From contig NC_084806.1 of the NCBI RefSeq assembly GCF_963583255.1, positions 14,481,317 through 14,545,316 of the forward strand: DNA of 64,000 nucleotides. Direction: 5' to 3'. This document shows, piece by piece, positions 1 through 11,100 of the stretch (its first letter is position 1; the number at the start of each line of letters is the position of its first letter). A model generated the notes under the pieces. That model was given only the letters and a program-made list of their open reading frames with translations. It had not been told where the DNA came from and ran no database searches. Source of the stretch: Pyrus communis (lineage: Eukaryota; Streptophyta; Magnoliopsida; Rosales; Rosaceae). The position numbers and the translations under genes were made by a program.

Positions 1-1087
1 TACCAGGATCCTCAGTTATCAATAGAGTCATCATCATGTATTCCTTTTTCATACATTTCCATGGCAGCAAATTATACAGAAATACAAAAATCGGCCAAGT
101 ATTGTGGCGTTGTTTTAAAACCTCAAACAGATTAAATCCGTCAGTGGCAAGTCCCAATCTAATGTTACGAGAATCAACAGCAAAATCAGGGAACATTCGA
201 TTGAACTCTTTCCATGCCTTTCCATTTGCAAGATGCCTCAGAACATCATCATCAACCCGTTTTTCCTTATGTCATCTCATGTCTGTGGCAGTATGCGTTG
301 ACATATACAATCACTGCAACCTAGGTTTCAGGGTCAGATAATGCATGACTTTTTGTGCGATCTTAGTTGTTCTATTCTGAGATGTCATTTTGAACCTTGA
401 CTCATTGCATACAGGGTATTTATCCAATGCTTTATTCTCTTTGTAGAATAAAATACAATTGTTTTTGCAAGCATGAATTTTTTCATAACCCAATCCAAGA
501 CCATTCAACACCTTTTGTACATGTCTATGGTCTTTCGGCAAACAATTGTCCTTTGGAAGCATTCTCTTGAAAAACCCTAAAGAGTAATCGAAACACTGAT
601 TCAACATACGATACTTTTTTTTTCCGTGCATTAGTTCCACAATGGCCATGAGAATGGAAAAGCTATCACATCCAGGGTATAACTCTTAGTTGGCATTTTT
701 TAATAGTTTTTCATATTGTTCGAACTTTACACTATCCATTGGTGTAGGCCCATCATCTTCCCCTTCCTGATTGGTGTTTGTCAATGCAAATGGAAAAGTA
801 TCATTTATAATATCCATGACTTGTTCATTAAGATCAACAATAGGTTCAACATTGTCCACTCTTGTGGCGTTTGAAGACGAAGCATTGTCTAATTGTTCCC
901 CATGATGGTTCCAAGTATTATATGTCTCAATCATTCCATTCCTTACTAAATGAAATTGAACATTTTCAATTATCTCCCTTAACGTGTTGTTACACCTCCT
1001 ACAAGGACACTGGATTCTAGTTGCACTCGGATTGTGTGTACATGCAAAGTCAATAAAATCCTCTATTTCATCCAAGTATTCGTTCAT
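1..1087 (-). pseudogene. CACTA transposase (TnpD/Transposase_21 type), partial and broken
   Basis: Minus-strand reading from 1087 starts MNEYLDEIEDFIDFACTHN and contains CPCRRCNN, the cysteine signature of the plant transposase-associated domain (686-1087). After an in-frame stop near 684-686, the reading continues with ELYPGC and, at 311-649, LGLGYEKIHACKNNCILFYK, which is typical of Transposase_21. From about 310 down to 1 further family segments can be read in shifted frames (for example RLGLATDGFN and LLPWKCMK). The gene therefore has at least one nonsense codon and one frame change and is cut by the window edge. In intact elements this protein, with a TnpA-like partner, cuts the termini. 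This copy looks non-functional. Confidence 0.85.
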
Positions 1088-2024
1088 GCATCAATTCGGG
1101 TTTTGTATCCACATTCTGTCTATAATTCCTGGAACCACAATAACAATACAATAATCACAACAACTTCATACAAAATGATAATGTCACCTTATGCCTCCGG
1201 TAAGGGCCCTATCCCATTCGGGAATGCGTAGTCATGTCACGTAATTTATGGCTACATCAGATTAGATTTCAACGTGGATGAATTTCGACAGCATCTCGAT
1301 ACAATTCTTCAGGTGTACGACCTAAAGAACGTACAGAGATGACACTGAAATCTCCACAATCGAAACCTAATCCTTCAACCATAAACTACGCGTCATAACT
1401 GAGCACTCCCAAACTATCCAAATAATGGGACAATTCAAGAATTAATTGGACCGTAGTCATGCTTTCGCATCCATGCACGAAATCCAACTAATCCTTGAAT
1501 AGGAAACTAAGTTTTACTAATAATAAAAAACAAGTACAAAGTTAATTAACTCCGTACATCACAACACATATTTGTACGTCACATACAAATTTAAAAACAT
1601 AATATAAATATAATTTCACAACACAATATAAACATAACAAACTAAGGTCAACATAATTTAATTAGTTTTATATGTTTAAAAAATAAAACAAAGAAAATAT
1701 ATTCTCAATCGTTTTCCACCAATCGCTAATCACACACAATATCCCTATAGACAACAAAATTAATGGCGTTCGTATGAATTTACATTAATACTTTTACCCT
1801 AACGACAAAAAACGCTTACCAGACACACCGAGATTGCTCAGTCAACATAGAGAAGAAGATGGAGGGAGTATTAGATGATGAAATTGAGAGAAAATGAAAA
1901 TGACGAATGACGGATTGAGAAAAATCGAAGGGATGAATGCAGAGGCACAATCTGCAATTCTTTTTGCAGTTTGCCTGTGCACATGGCTGAATCTAGATTA
2001 AAAAGTTCACTTTGGACGAAGGAT
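1088..2024. other. AT-rich non-coding CACTA interior
   Basis: No convincing reading frame, splice pattern or repeat structure was seen. The stretch is rich in A and T and lies between the transposase start and the first array of GCGACGAA-like motifs, so it is most likely the transposase leader or intron DNA. Confidence 0.4.
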
Positions 2025-2230
2025 TTTGCACGACGAAATAGGTCTTCGTCACGCAAACATCCATTGTGTGACTAATATGGCATTTGTCGTGCAAATGACA
2101 CTTGCGTGACGAAAAAAGAAACATTTGTCGCACAAGTTTACCATTTTTTTATTTTATGTCCTTCACTTTACAATTTATTTTTTTCAACACATTGCGCGAC
2201 GAAAGAATGTGTCGTCACGCAATGCATATT
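2025..2230. repeat. CACTA subterminal-type repeat array A
   Basis: Short motifs of the form TTGCRYGACGAA and its complement TTCGTCRYGCAA recur (TTTGCACGACGAAAT, CTTCGTCACGCAAAC, CTTGCGTGACGAAA, TTGCGCGACGAA, GTCGTCACGCAATG). The spacing is irregular, and direct and inverted copies are mixed. Such arrays are the expected binding region of the TnpA-like protein. Confidence 0.7.
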
Positions 2231-2492
2231 TTTTTATTTTTTTCTATTTTTGTTTTTTATTTGTATGGATTGTAAATTTTTATTTTAATATAAATAAATA
2301 AAACTCAAACCTAATTAAACATTAAATTAATTAACAAAACTAATTTACTATCCCAAATAGAAATTATAATTAATGCAAATATTAATACTCATCCACGTAA
2401 CATATATTTATTCATTAAATTAAATATAAAGTCCACAAAATCTTATTTAAAAAAAAAAAAAAAAAAAAAAGAAACAACAACCCTCATCAACT

Positions 2493-2917
2493 TCAATCCT
2501 CCACCCTCAACACATCAAACTTCCACTGCCAAAAACTCTGCTTGAAAAGCCCATCCACATAAATCTGTAGCTTCTCATCGGTTTCTTCAACATCCCAATG
2601 AACCTACATTAATGCCAGTAACAATAAATTAGTAATTTAAAAAACATTACGTTTTAACAAAAATAATTGTTCATTATTTACCACAAACTGACCGATAACT
2701 CTCTTAGCATGGACTTCTTCAACTTCTTAGGGACCTTTTTCCAAGACTCAAACTTGGTAGAACAATCCCTCCGCACCAAATTCCCAATGTCATACTTAAA
2801 TTCGGCGTACGCCTCAGCCAAATTTTTGCCTTCAAAGTACGGCACTTGCTTCCGTCGATACCTCTCTACTTGCACTGCAAGCTTTTTTTTGCCAAAACCT
2901 TCTCCAGAATCGGCCAT
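2493..2917 (-). CDS. Small CACTA-associated ORF, probably two exons, TnpA/Ptta-like N-terminal piece (unit 1)
   Basis: The minus-strand ORF at 2678-2917 begins MADSGEGFGKKKLAVQVERY and ends near VPKKLKKSMLRELSV. The run IGNLVR followed by W.KVPKKLKKSML resembles the start of the plant En/Spm 'Ptta' transposase domain. Past a GTAAAT at its end, and after a TAG, a second open piece (2493-2603) reads VHWDVEETDEKLQIYVDGLF and stops at TGA. The phase of the junction could not be made to fit a simple splice. A related pair of segments is found at 3590-3958. Function is unknown; the location points to a transposition accessory protein or a decayed TnpA gene. Confidence 0.45.
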
Positions 2918-2984
2918 TCTTTTTTAGACAAAAAAAATTTGAAAACTAGGGTTCTGAAACTGTGTTGATATAGCACTAGGACAC

Positions 2985-3180
2985 CTTTGCGCGACGAACA
3001 TATTTGTCGCGCAAATTTCAAGTTCGTCACACAAAATGTGTCATCAACAATGCGCATTTAATTGGAAGGTTTGAACGTAGATTGACCGTGCTTTGCAGGA
3101 CAAACATATGGATTCGTCGCGCAAAGTTGTCTTACCCAACAAAGTTATCGTCGCTTAATATATTGCGCGACGAACAAAAT
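2985..3180. repeat. CACTA subterminal-type repeat array B
   Basis: Near-perfect inverted motif pairs occur here, such as TTTGCGCGACGAACAT followed by TTTGTCGCGCAAATT, then GATTCGTCGCGCAAAG and ATTGCGCGACGAACAA. It lies directly upstream (minus strand) of the small ORF beginning at 2917. Confidence 0.7.
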
Positions 3181-3360
3181 ATTAATTATTTTTAAAATAA
3201 ATATTTAAGGTATTATATTCAATATCTTAAATATTTATTCTAAAAATAAGTAATACTTTAAATATTTATTCTATAAATAATTAATACCTGAAATATTATT
3301 CTATAAATAATTAATGCCTTAAATATTTATTCTATATATAATTAATGCCTTAATCAATAC
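3181..3360. repeat. AT-rich degenerate tandem repeat
   Basis: Four to five imperfect copies of a unit of roughly 35-40 bases, containing AAATATTTATTCTA and TAATTAATGCCTT, follow each other. No coding potential was seen. Confidence 0.6.
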
Positions 3361-3589
3361 AATTATTTTCAGCATAAGTACGATATTCATTGAAGATTGT
3401 AAACACATATAAACCGAGGATAGGGTGCTTACATTAGGTTTCAATAAAAAAACCCAACAGGAATTGAAACCTAATTAAGTCCAAATACATAATTGAAACA
3501 TAATTAAGTTCGAATACATAACTTATAAAAAAAAAAACACCTTAAATTTAAATATTGTCATACAAAACGTAAATCTAAAACTACTATTT

Positions 3590-3958
3590 GGATGATCCTG
3601 GTCCATTCCGCAAGACTTCATAACGCCATCAATTGTAACCTTGCTCCAACACAATATCCATCAACCTCATCAACAGTTCGTTCATATCATCATCAAGAAT
3701 ATACGTACACTGTTACACATATATGCAAATAATTAATTCCAACATATAACTAAAAATTTCACAAACTTAAATACTTACTAATACTTCATCCATCACAGGT
3801 TTCTTCACATTCCCGAGCACATCTTCCCAAGAACGCCACTCAACAGTGGGACAATTATTCCCCATGGCTACAACGATCGCATGCGCAAACTCAAAATGAT
3901 CCCTTAAGTCATGCAGGTTGGCGTTGCGTACACTCTCATCCTTGTTCTTATCCGCCAT
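3590..3958 (-). CDS. Small CACTA-associated ORF, diverged relative of the 2493-2917 unit (unit 2)
   Basis: The minus-strand ORF 3767-3958 starts MADKNKDESVRNANLHDLRD and ends VKKPVMDEVLVSI. As in unit 1, it starts with MAD and has W..V...K....(E)L(S)V near the end. A second piece at about 3590-3715 contains WRYEVLRN, matching WKFDVLRV of unit 1, but with an in-frame stop in front. Each unit is preceded (minus strand) by its own GCGACGAA array. This is a duplication of array plus small gene, not a chance ORF. No function can be assigned. Confidence 0.4.
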
Positions 3959-4049
3959 CCTAGCACGAACATAATTTTGAAGAATAAGGATAATAGAATT
4001 GGGAAGAATCAGGACAACAAAAACGCATATTTATAGGTAGGTTAGGACC

Positions 4050-4433
4050 TTTGAACGACGAAGCCTTTGTCGCGTATACACCTATATTAAACACGGTATT
4101 AATTCCTCGGAGTCACTTGCAGTAAATGGTCAAAACTGACAGGAACTTGTGCGACAAAATATTGGTCCGGCAAATGCCCATTTCGTCGCTCAAGTTTTTC
4201 ACGCCAAACAAAAGTATCCCGCATTTTCTTGTTGACTTTACCCGATGCCAACAAGTATTCATCGTGCTAAGTGTTCTTGCGCAACAAAACTCTTCGTTGC
4301 GCAATTTTTTTTTCTCCTATCTTTTCTATTTTGCACGACAAAGTGTATTTTTCGTCGTGCAAGTACGTCTTGAGCGACGAAACATTCTTCATCGCGCAAA
4401 ATATCGTTACGCAAGCTGTTTTTTCTACTAGTG
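4050..4433. repeat. CACTA terminal region and subterminal repeat array C
   Basis: The array includes GAACGACGAAGCC, TTTCGTCGCTCAAG, TTCTTGCGCAACAAAA, TTTTCGTCGTGCAAG, TGAGCGACGAAAC and CATCGCGCAAAA, and ends in TTTTTTCTACTAGTG. The last bases (TAGTG at 4429-4433) are the CACTA terminus in inverse orientation. Unrelated sequence follows. Confidence 0.75.
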
Positions 4434-4699
4434 TTAACCTTCTTGCATCATGGCCTTTGTGTACTCTTCGCTCGTTATTCGGCTCTGTTTGGTGACCCGT
4501 AATGAGTTAGCACTTATCTCTAATATCATGCACATAAGCATGAAGAGAAATGCATGTTGTCGAATGTTGTGACGTCTGATAAGCTCAGAGTGCCTCATTA
4601 AGGCTTAAGATGCCACAAACCATGCCTTCCCTTTATCATTTTTTCTAGAATGCCGACAATAACTTTGTTGCTGGCTTTGGCCTATCAATTGGCCTAAGG

Positions 4700-5880
4700 A
4701 TAATATGGCGTTGACTGTTCCAACCTGATTTTAAGGCCCAATGTTTAATGATTGAATCGTTCGGCCTTAAAAGTTGTACCATTATCGATAATGATTATTT
4801 ATGGGATGCCAATCCTTGTCACAATGTATTCTTCGACGAAGTCATAAACTTCCTTTGCGCTGACCTCGTCGTAAGATTTCTCTTCAACCCATTTTGTCAA
4901 GCATGGTTCTAAAAGACATTAAGCACTAGTCAAGCGGTGATCTGACACCTAACGCCTAGGCACCTAGGTAGGGCCTAGGCAGACTATGTGGACTGGACGG
5001 ATTTGTATTTTTTTTTAAATAAACTTTATTACAAATATATAAATAAGTGCATGTTTATACTTAAAAAACCATACTTGTATACAAAATTTGAAAAAGGTAA
5101 AATGCAAAACATATAAAAATAAATATTTACTATGAAATATGAGATTGTGTGAACTTTTAGGGTTATTTTAAAGACTATAAATTTTAAATTATTATTGGGC
5201 CTTATTTTCATTAAGAAAGATGAAGTTGGGCTGATGTAATTGTTAAGAAAATGTCAAAACCTTTCAATAGAAAGTAAAAACCACAACAACCCTAGCAACA
5301 TTAGCCTTACCCACCCGCACTTCCACCCCCACTTTTCTCTCAAATCGCATATGCGCGCTCCCTCTTCTACCTACCTCTGCAGCACATCATTTTTTTCTAC
5401 TTTCATACCTCTGCAGGATCTTTCTCCCTTCCCCTTTCTCTCCCTCTCTATCTCTCATTCACTCTGCTTTTATATTTCATCAACGAATCGGTGATAACTC
5501 GATGCGAACCGGTGATGAGTTGGTGCGAACGGATGGGGAAGGCGATGGGGGGAACCGCCTAGCATCAATGCCTAACACTGCCTAGGCCGCCTATGAACGC
5601 CTAGGAGCACCCAGGCGGGTGCCTAACAACTCCCTAATTTTGTCCATTGTTTGGCACCAAATCAGAATGGCACCCCAAAGCCTAGGGCATCGCCTAGGCC
5701 GATTTTAAGAACATTGTTGTCAAGTAGTCAATAGCTACTAGGATGATGGGTTGTCCGACTGCGCTAGATGTCGGAATCTTCCCAATAACGCCCATGGCCC
5801 ATCATCTCAGAAAGGCCATGGTTTCACCATTGAATGTGACTCTTCTGCAAGAACTTGTTGCACCAGGCCTGAAGGAAAAT
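4700..5880 (-). pseudogene. Ty3/gypsy integrase core fragment, split by a hAT-type insertion
   Basis: On the minus strand, 5725-5870 reads VIGKIPTSSAVGQPIILVAI and then DYLT. Skipping 4902-5716, the frame resumes at 4893 with KWVEEKSYDEVSAKEVYDF and VEEYIVTRIGIP, a stop, then IIIIDNGTTF near 4770. These are the first and second catalytic Asp blocks (VAIDYLTKW and IIDNG) of a gypsy integrase, of the kind seen in Tat/Athila-like elements. The hAT element sits exactly between DYLT and KWVEE with its 8-bp duplication. An in-frame stop after GIP shows the copy was already dead or has since decayed. No LTRs were recognised beside it. Confidence 0.75.
4902..5716. mobile_element. hAT-type non-autonomous element with 8-bp TSD TTGTCAAG
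   Basis: The element is flanked by TTGTCAAG at 4894-4901 and again at 5717-5724. Its ends are imperfect inverted repeats, CATGGTTCTAAAAG and (reverse) CAATGTTCTTAAAATC. An 8-bp duplication with CA-starting ends fits the hAT superfamily. Near both ends it carries many CCTAGGC/GCCTAGG words. It has no transposase ORF, so it is non-autonomous, 815 bp. A shorter relative lies at 61180-61687. Confidence 0.85.
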
Positions 5881-7206
5881 TTGTGAGAAGCTAAGTTCAT
5901 TAAGCAACATACTACATGCATTTAACAATATGGCAGAAGCATGTTTCTATACACTTTAAAACAAAACTTAAACCATGAAATTCAAAGCCTAATAGTGGTG
6001 GTGAACCAAGACTCAACTCTAATCACAAAAGAGTTGAGAAACTTTATACATTTTGAGTTCCTCTTTGCATGAGCAAAGGCTAATCACCCATGATAGGACC
6101 TTCATTCCCCTCCTTGAGTTAGGACTCCATGGTCGAACTACAAAATGCACCTGAGAGTAACCAATAATAAAAAACTTTACTTCACTAGGAAGCTAATGAA
6201 TTGATCTATTTCAGTGAAAAAGTTAAAATCTCTTCATCGCCTAAGACTTTGATAGATAACCAACTAACCAGAAGCAGTGTTGTTCACTTATTTGAACTGA
6301 TAGTGCTCTTGAATCACCTGGTTTTATAGCTCCAATATTGTTCACTTATCCAAAATGAAGGTGTCGGGGGTTTCCAACACAATGTTGTTTACTTGTTTGA
6401 AATGAAGATGTGTCGGCGGGTATGTTAGGATAGTTAGTGTTATTCTTAGGAATGTCAAAAAGGTTTAATGTTGAGTGAGGGTTTCACATAGAGCGTTTTG
6501 AGTTGTTTGTTGAGTTGAAGGGCAGCTTTTGTTGCAGAGCCTTCTCTATTTATAGGTAAGGCATTCGTGGTAGAGTCCTGATGGGATTGTATTTGCTCGA
6601 CATCTCCTTTTGTGGTCAAAACTTCACATTCATCTAGTCTCGGCCTCTTTGATTCCAACTAGGACTCTGAATCTAATCTCGTTATGAGACTCATCCATCT
6701 TTATTCAATTATGCTGGCATACTAATCCTTGGGATAATTCGTATTTATCCAAGGCTGAATTTGATCACTAGCAATTTCTATTCGCATATGACTCAATTGA
6801 TCCATCCATACTCGATTTCTTCACAGTCCTTCTTTCAAAAGAACTCAGTCGAACTGATCCTATTTACAGGCTAAAAGCCCATTGGCCTGAAGAATGTGTA
6901 CTGAACTGAGGTTCATAGTTCTCGGATCGACCTTCTCGCCCCAAATTGTTATTTCAAATTCAAACAGAAATCCTGTGTGTATGCTCTACTATGTTACAAA
7001 AGATCCAACTTGTATTTGGATATTTTAGCTTAACGCCGTATGGTTGTACCATGCCTTACTAGATACCTTAATTGTAGAAGCTTCCGAAGGGAAATAGACA
7101 AGACAAAAGTACAACTATTGGATTGGACAAGATTAAAGAAAGCAAAGAACCGGCCATAGTATATATAACCAAGGAAAAAGCAGTATTATGAAATATGATT
7201 TGATTA
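5881..7206. other. Gene-free stretch, probably old repeat DNA
   Basis: No exon or domain was recognised. Two short near-copies of a phrase like GTTGTTTACTTGTTTGAA / GTTCACTTATTTGAA occur around 6270-6410. The bases around 6890-6960 look like transposon leader DNA, but nothing firm can be said. Confidence 0.35.
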
Positions 7207-7293
7207 ATCATTTCACATATCAAATAGGACAGACATTGAATATGAATTTAATCATTTCAAATATCAGATAGGACAGACATGAATATGAATTTA
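7207..7293. repeat. Tandem dimer, 44 + 43 bp
   Basis: Two adjacent copies of a unit starting ATCATTTCA and ending GAATATGAATTTA, differing by a few bases and one deletion. A third partial copy (ATCATTTCG) follows. Confidence 0.85.
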
Positions 7294-7306
7294 ATCATTT
7301 CGATAA

Positions 7307-7525
7307 GGAAAAGGATTGTCTGTCCTCTTACTTTCGATGCTTTTTCGTGCCCTCTTATTTTGTGTGGTCGCGGTTAAGTCACGTCATTATTTATATTGTT
7401 TTTTTATAGAGATAATAAGACAAAAATAAATAGTAATATAAAATGTTAACGTGGCTTAACTGTAACCACATAAACAGAAAAATACGAGAGGGCACCGGAA
7501 ATGGGAAGGCAAACAATCCTTATCG
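7307..7525. mobile_element. Mutator-like MITE with 9-bp TSD TTTCGATAA
   Basis: TTTCGATAA occurs at 7298-7306 and 7526-7534. Between them, the ends pair as inverted repeats (AAGGATTGTCTG against AAGGATTGTTTG). Inner segments also pair (TGTGGTCGCGGTTAAG against TGTGGTTACAGTTAAG). The 9-bp duplication suggests the Mutator superfamily. It is 219 bp with no ORF and lies about 0.6 kb upstream of ACO-h1. Confidence 0.7.
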
Positions 7526-8147
7526 TTTCGATAAAGAAAAGGTTACTGAACGGGTGTGGGTTTGGGCGGTGTGGTGTGGCTGTTTCTGAGCGCTGAGATT
7601 GTGAGTTCTCTAGAAATAGTAGAGTTTTGAATTTAAAATGTTGCGAAGTGATGTGGGCTCCCTCATATACTTCAAATTTTTGTTTTATATTTAAAGTATT
7701 TTTATTTTTTAATTTACAAACTGGAAAGTTGCATCCGCTTCATTATAAATATGAGTTTTATGTGTGTCATGCAATCACTTAATTTGTTAATTAACAAATT
7801 ATGTAATAGTGGTATGATAGTGTAACAAATTTGTGAGCTAATGTAAAAATTACAATACTAAAAAAATAAGGTATGAGTATGATATAATCCAAAATTGAAG
7901 TGGCAAAATATAATTTGAAGCAAGTAATTTAATCCATGTTAAATTGCCGGCAAGTAACTTAATCAATGTTAAAACAATGCCCCCCCGGGGACATCCGATG
8001 ATCCGATAAAATCAATGTTAATAAAATAAATAAATTATTTCTTGATAAATACCCACTATGGTTGTCCAGACAGAACAAGCAATAAAGCTTTTCTCTAAGA
8101 CCTAGATCTTTTTCCTTGCGTTGTACTGTGGAAAAATATTGAAGGAC

Positions 8148-11100
8148 ATGGTGGCCACAATAAGCGCAGTTGGAGATGAACTTGGAATTAGGTCTACTGC
8201 AATGGGGGATAATTACGGTGACCGCAGAAGTGAGCTGAAAGCATTTGATGATACAAAAGCTGGCGTCAAGGGACTGCTCGATGCAGGCTTCACGAAAATT
8301 CCCCGTATTTTCTACTGTCCATCACGGCATGATCATGAGACGGAGGCCGCTGGGGAGAAAGCCATGCTCAGTATTCCAGTCATTGATCTCCAAGGCATAC
8401 ACCAAAACGATCCCGCTTCGCGTCCTCGAGTCATCGACGAAGTCAGAGTTGCGAGTGAGAAATGGGGTTTCTTTCAGGTTGTAAATCATGGGATTCCTGT
8501 TGAAGTTTTGAATCGGATGATTGATGGAGTGCGTGAGTTCCATGAGCTGGATATTGAGCTTAAGAAAGAGTTTTATTCAAGGGACTTTGCGAGGAAGGTG
8601 TTTTTTATGTCCAATCGTGATATGTACCATTCTCTGGAAGCTAACTGGAAGGATACACTTGTGTGTTATGTGGCTCCGGATCCACCCAAACCAGAAGAAT
8701 TACCCTCAGTGTGCGGGTATAATTCTTGTCCTTTTAGTTTTGTACAATTAAGTGTTATATTGCGATCATCTACTTGATTTAATTGATCATGCATCATTGC
8801 ATCTATAATTTACTTTGTAAAAGGAATTTCCTATAACAAAATGTTAGTTATAGAACTCGTTCATATTTTGATTAAACTCGAGAATGAGTTGTGATTTGCT
8901 ACCCACCTATTGCAATGGGGTGAATTAGTCGACATTATTATACAAAACTTGTCACATCGTACTAAAGTATATGATATAAATGTGCAAATTTTTGCTACAA
9001 TTATATATATTTGTTGGTGACACTGGTGGGAAATGAACCTATATTATATTGGTACTTTTAACTATTAATTGCAATTTTAGTCTTTTATGATCATATTTAC
9101 TTTCATAACTTTAATCATGATTGAACTTGATATATATGTTGGAGTTGTGCAGAGAAATTGTGAATGATTACTCAAAGCAAGTGATGGATTTGGGATTTAT
9201 TTTGTTTGAGTTACTATCCGAGGCTCTTGGGCTCAACTCAAACCATCTTAAAAACATGGATTGCGCTGAGGGGCTTATTCAACTGTGTCACTACTACCCA
9301 GCATGCCCTGAACCAGACTTGACGTTGGGCACTGGCAAGCATACTGATGGCACCTTCATCACCATACTTTTACAAGACCAAACTGGTGGCCTCCAAGTTT
9401 TATATGATAATCGGTGGGTTAATGTTCCTCCCAAGGAAGGTGCTCTAATTGTCAACATTGGGGACTTTCTGCAGGCAAGTTGTTATAGAACAATTATCTT
9501 CAATTCTTACTTTTCTATTACTTTACCATTAATGAATAGTGACAGTAGTTCAAACAAATATCCAAACAACAACTGAGAAAAAATCAACACCCTCAAAGGT
9601 GTTTCGATTTTTCGCATAATCCCCTTGAGGTTTCGGAATTACATTAAGGTTTCAAATTGTTTTCACAGAAACCCTTCCGTTAAAATTTTCATCTCAAAAT
9701 TGATGGTGTAAAAAATCTTTAAACTACCTACACCCCTACACCCCCTAAGGTCTATTTAAATTTTTGGATAAGCCCCTCGGCCTCAGATTTTATATATAGA
9801 AAACTTCATTTTAATTCTTGACAAAGATGACTTTTAGATTAAAACCATGATTTAGATCAAAATCTAATTTTAATCCCTTGATACATTAATAACCTTATTT
9901 ATTAATTATATTTTTATTTTTTAATTATTTCTCTTTTTCTTCCTAATTTTTAATGTATTAATTTTATTTGATTATAATTTTCATTTTCATTTTATTATCG
10001 TAATATATTTTGTTGTAATCATTTAGATAAATTAATCTTTGTTATACAAAATATTTCAATGTACTTTGTCTTCTTCATTTAGACACATTAAATTCATTAT
10101 AATACATTTCGGTACATACATATAAGTACACACATTTCGGTACATACATTTCGATACAAATATTTAGGTATATAAATTTAATATAATACATTTCGGTACA
10201 CACATTTCGGTACTAACATTTAAATACATTAGTTTAATATAATACATTTTTGTACTAACATTTAGGTACATTAATTGAGTCTTTCAAGTTTAAAGAATGT
10301 TAAATAAAATTAATAAATTAAAAAACTCTTTTTTGGTCAAAAAAAAATTAAAATTTGTATATTAATAAATTTAAGTATTTAATGGGAGACATTAAATAAA
10401 ATGCACATTAATTATTTTGAATTAAGGACAAATTAAGGGATTATTGACACACCCCAACCGAAATCAAGGCGTGACAACCAGCACGCCTTGATTTCGATCG
10501 TTGACGGAATATTCCTAACGGCAGCTAACAGCATCAGGTTAGTTTTAACGGAATTTTCCTTACGGCGTTAACTTCTCCGATAGGCGTGTTAGGCACGTGG
10601 TTGCGCATGGGGGCGCGTCTGGCCGTGCCTTGGAAGCTGCGTGGCGGCCAGCACGCCTTAATTTCGGTCGGGTTGTGTCATTATAATCAATATGTAATCT
10701 AACACAGGTTTATTTTAAATTTCAATCTTCTTAAAGGATTAAAGTTAAAAATAAAAAATAAAAAATAAAAAAAAAATAAAAAAAACCCCTTTTATATACC
10801 ACCCTTTATAAAGAAGAAGAACATTATGACAATTACAAAATTTAAAAGAAATTACCCTCGTTTATTAGCATGTAAGATAAAGACATTACGAGAACTTAGA
10901 AGATTGTTTTAACTTCACGAAATTATATTTTGTTAACTTGTTTTTAACTAATGTCAAGTCATTTTGTGTTTAGTGCTTAAATGAAAACATGTTAAAACCT
11001 CATGTCGAGTCTTTATGCAAATATTATAACCTTAGGGTTACGTAAGAATACAGTAAACTCAAGCGGTGTTCATGTAATTATTTCTCACGAAAAATTTGTC

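Larger units (their letters stand above)
1..4433 (-). mobile_element. CACTA (En/Spm-type) transposon DNA, one terminus at 4433, truncated by window start
   Basis: Read on the minus strand, the element starts at 4433 with CACTAGTAGAAAAAACAG, a CACTA-type terminus. Next come clusters of short direct and inverted copies of a TTGCGCGACGAA-like motif (about 4050-4430, 2985-3180 and 2025-2230), two small related ORFs, and a Transposase_21-type gene running off the window at position 1. Subterminal arrays of a short repeat are the hallmark of CACTA elements, where they bind the TnpA-type protein. Having three arrays rather than one per end suggests a composite or nested pair of elements. The other terminus lies outside the window, so no target-site duplication can be checked. 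Confidence 0.8.

Noticed and set aside
4050..4433. Regularly spaced palindromic motifs that might suggest a CRISPR array
   Set aside because: Spacing and orientation are irregular, the DNA is plant nuclear, and the motifs are CACTA subterminal repeats next to a CACTA terminus.
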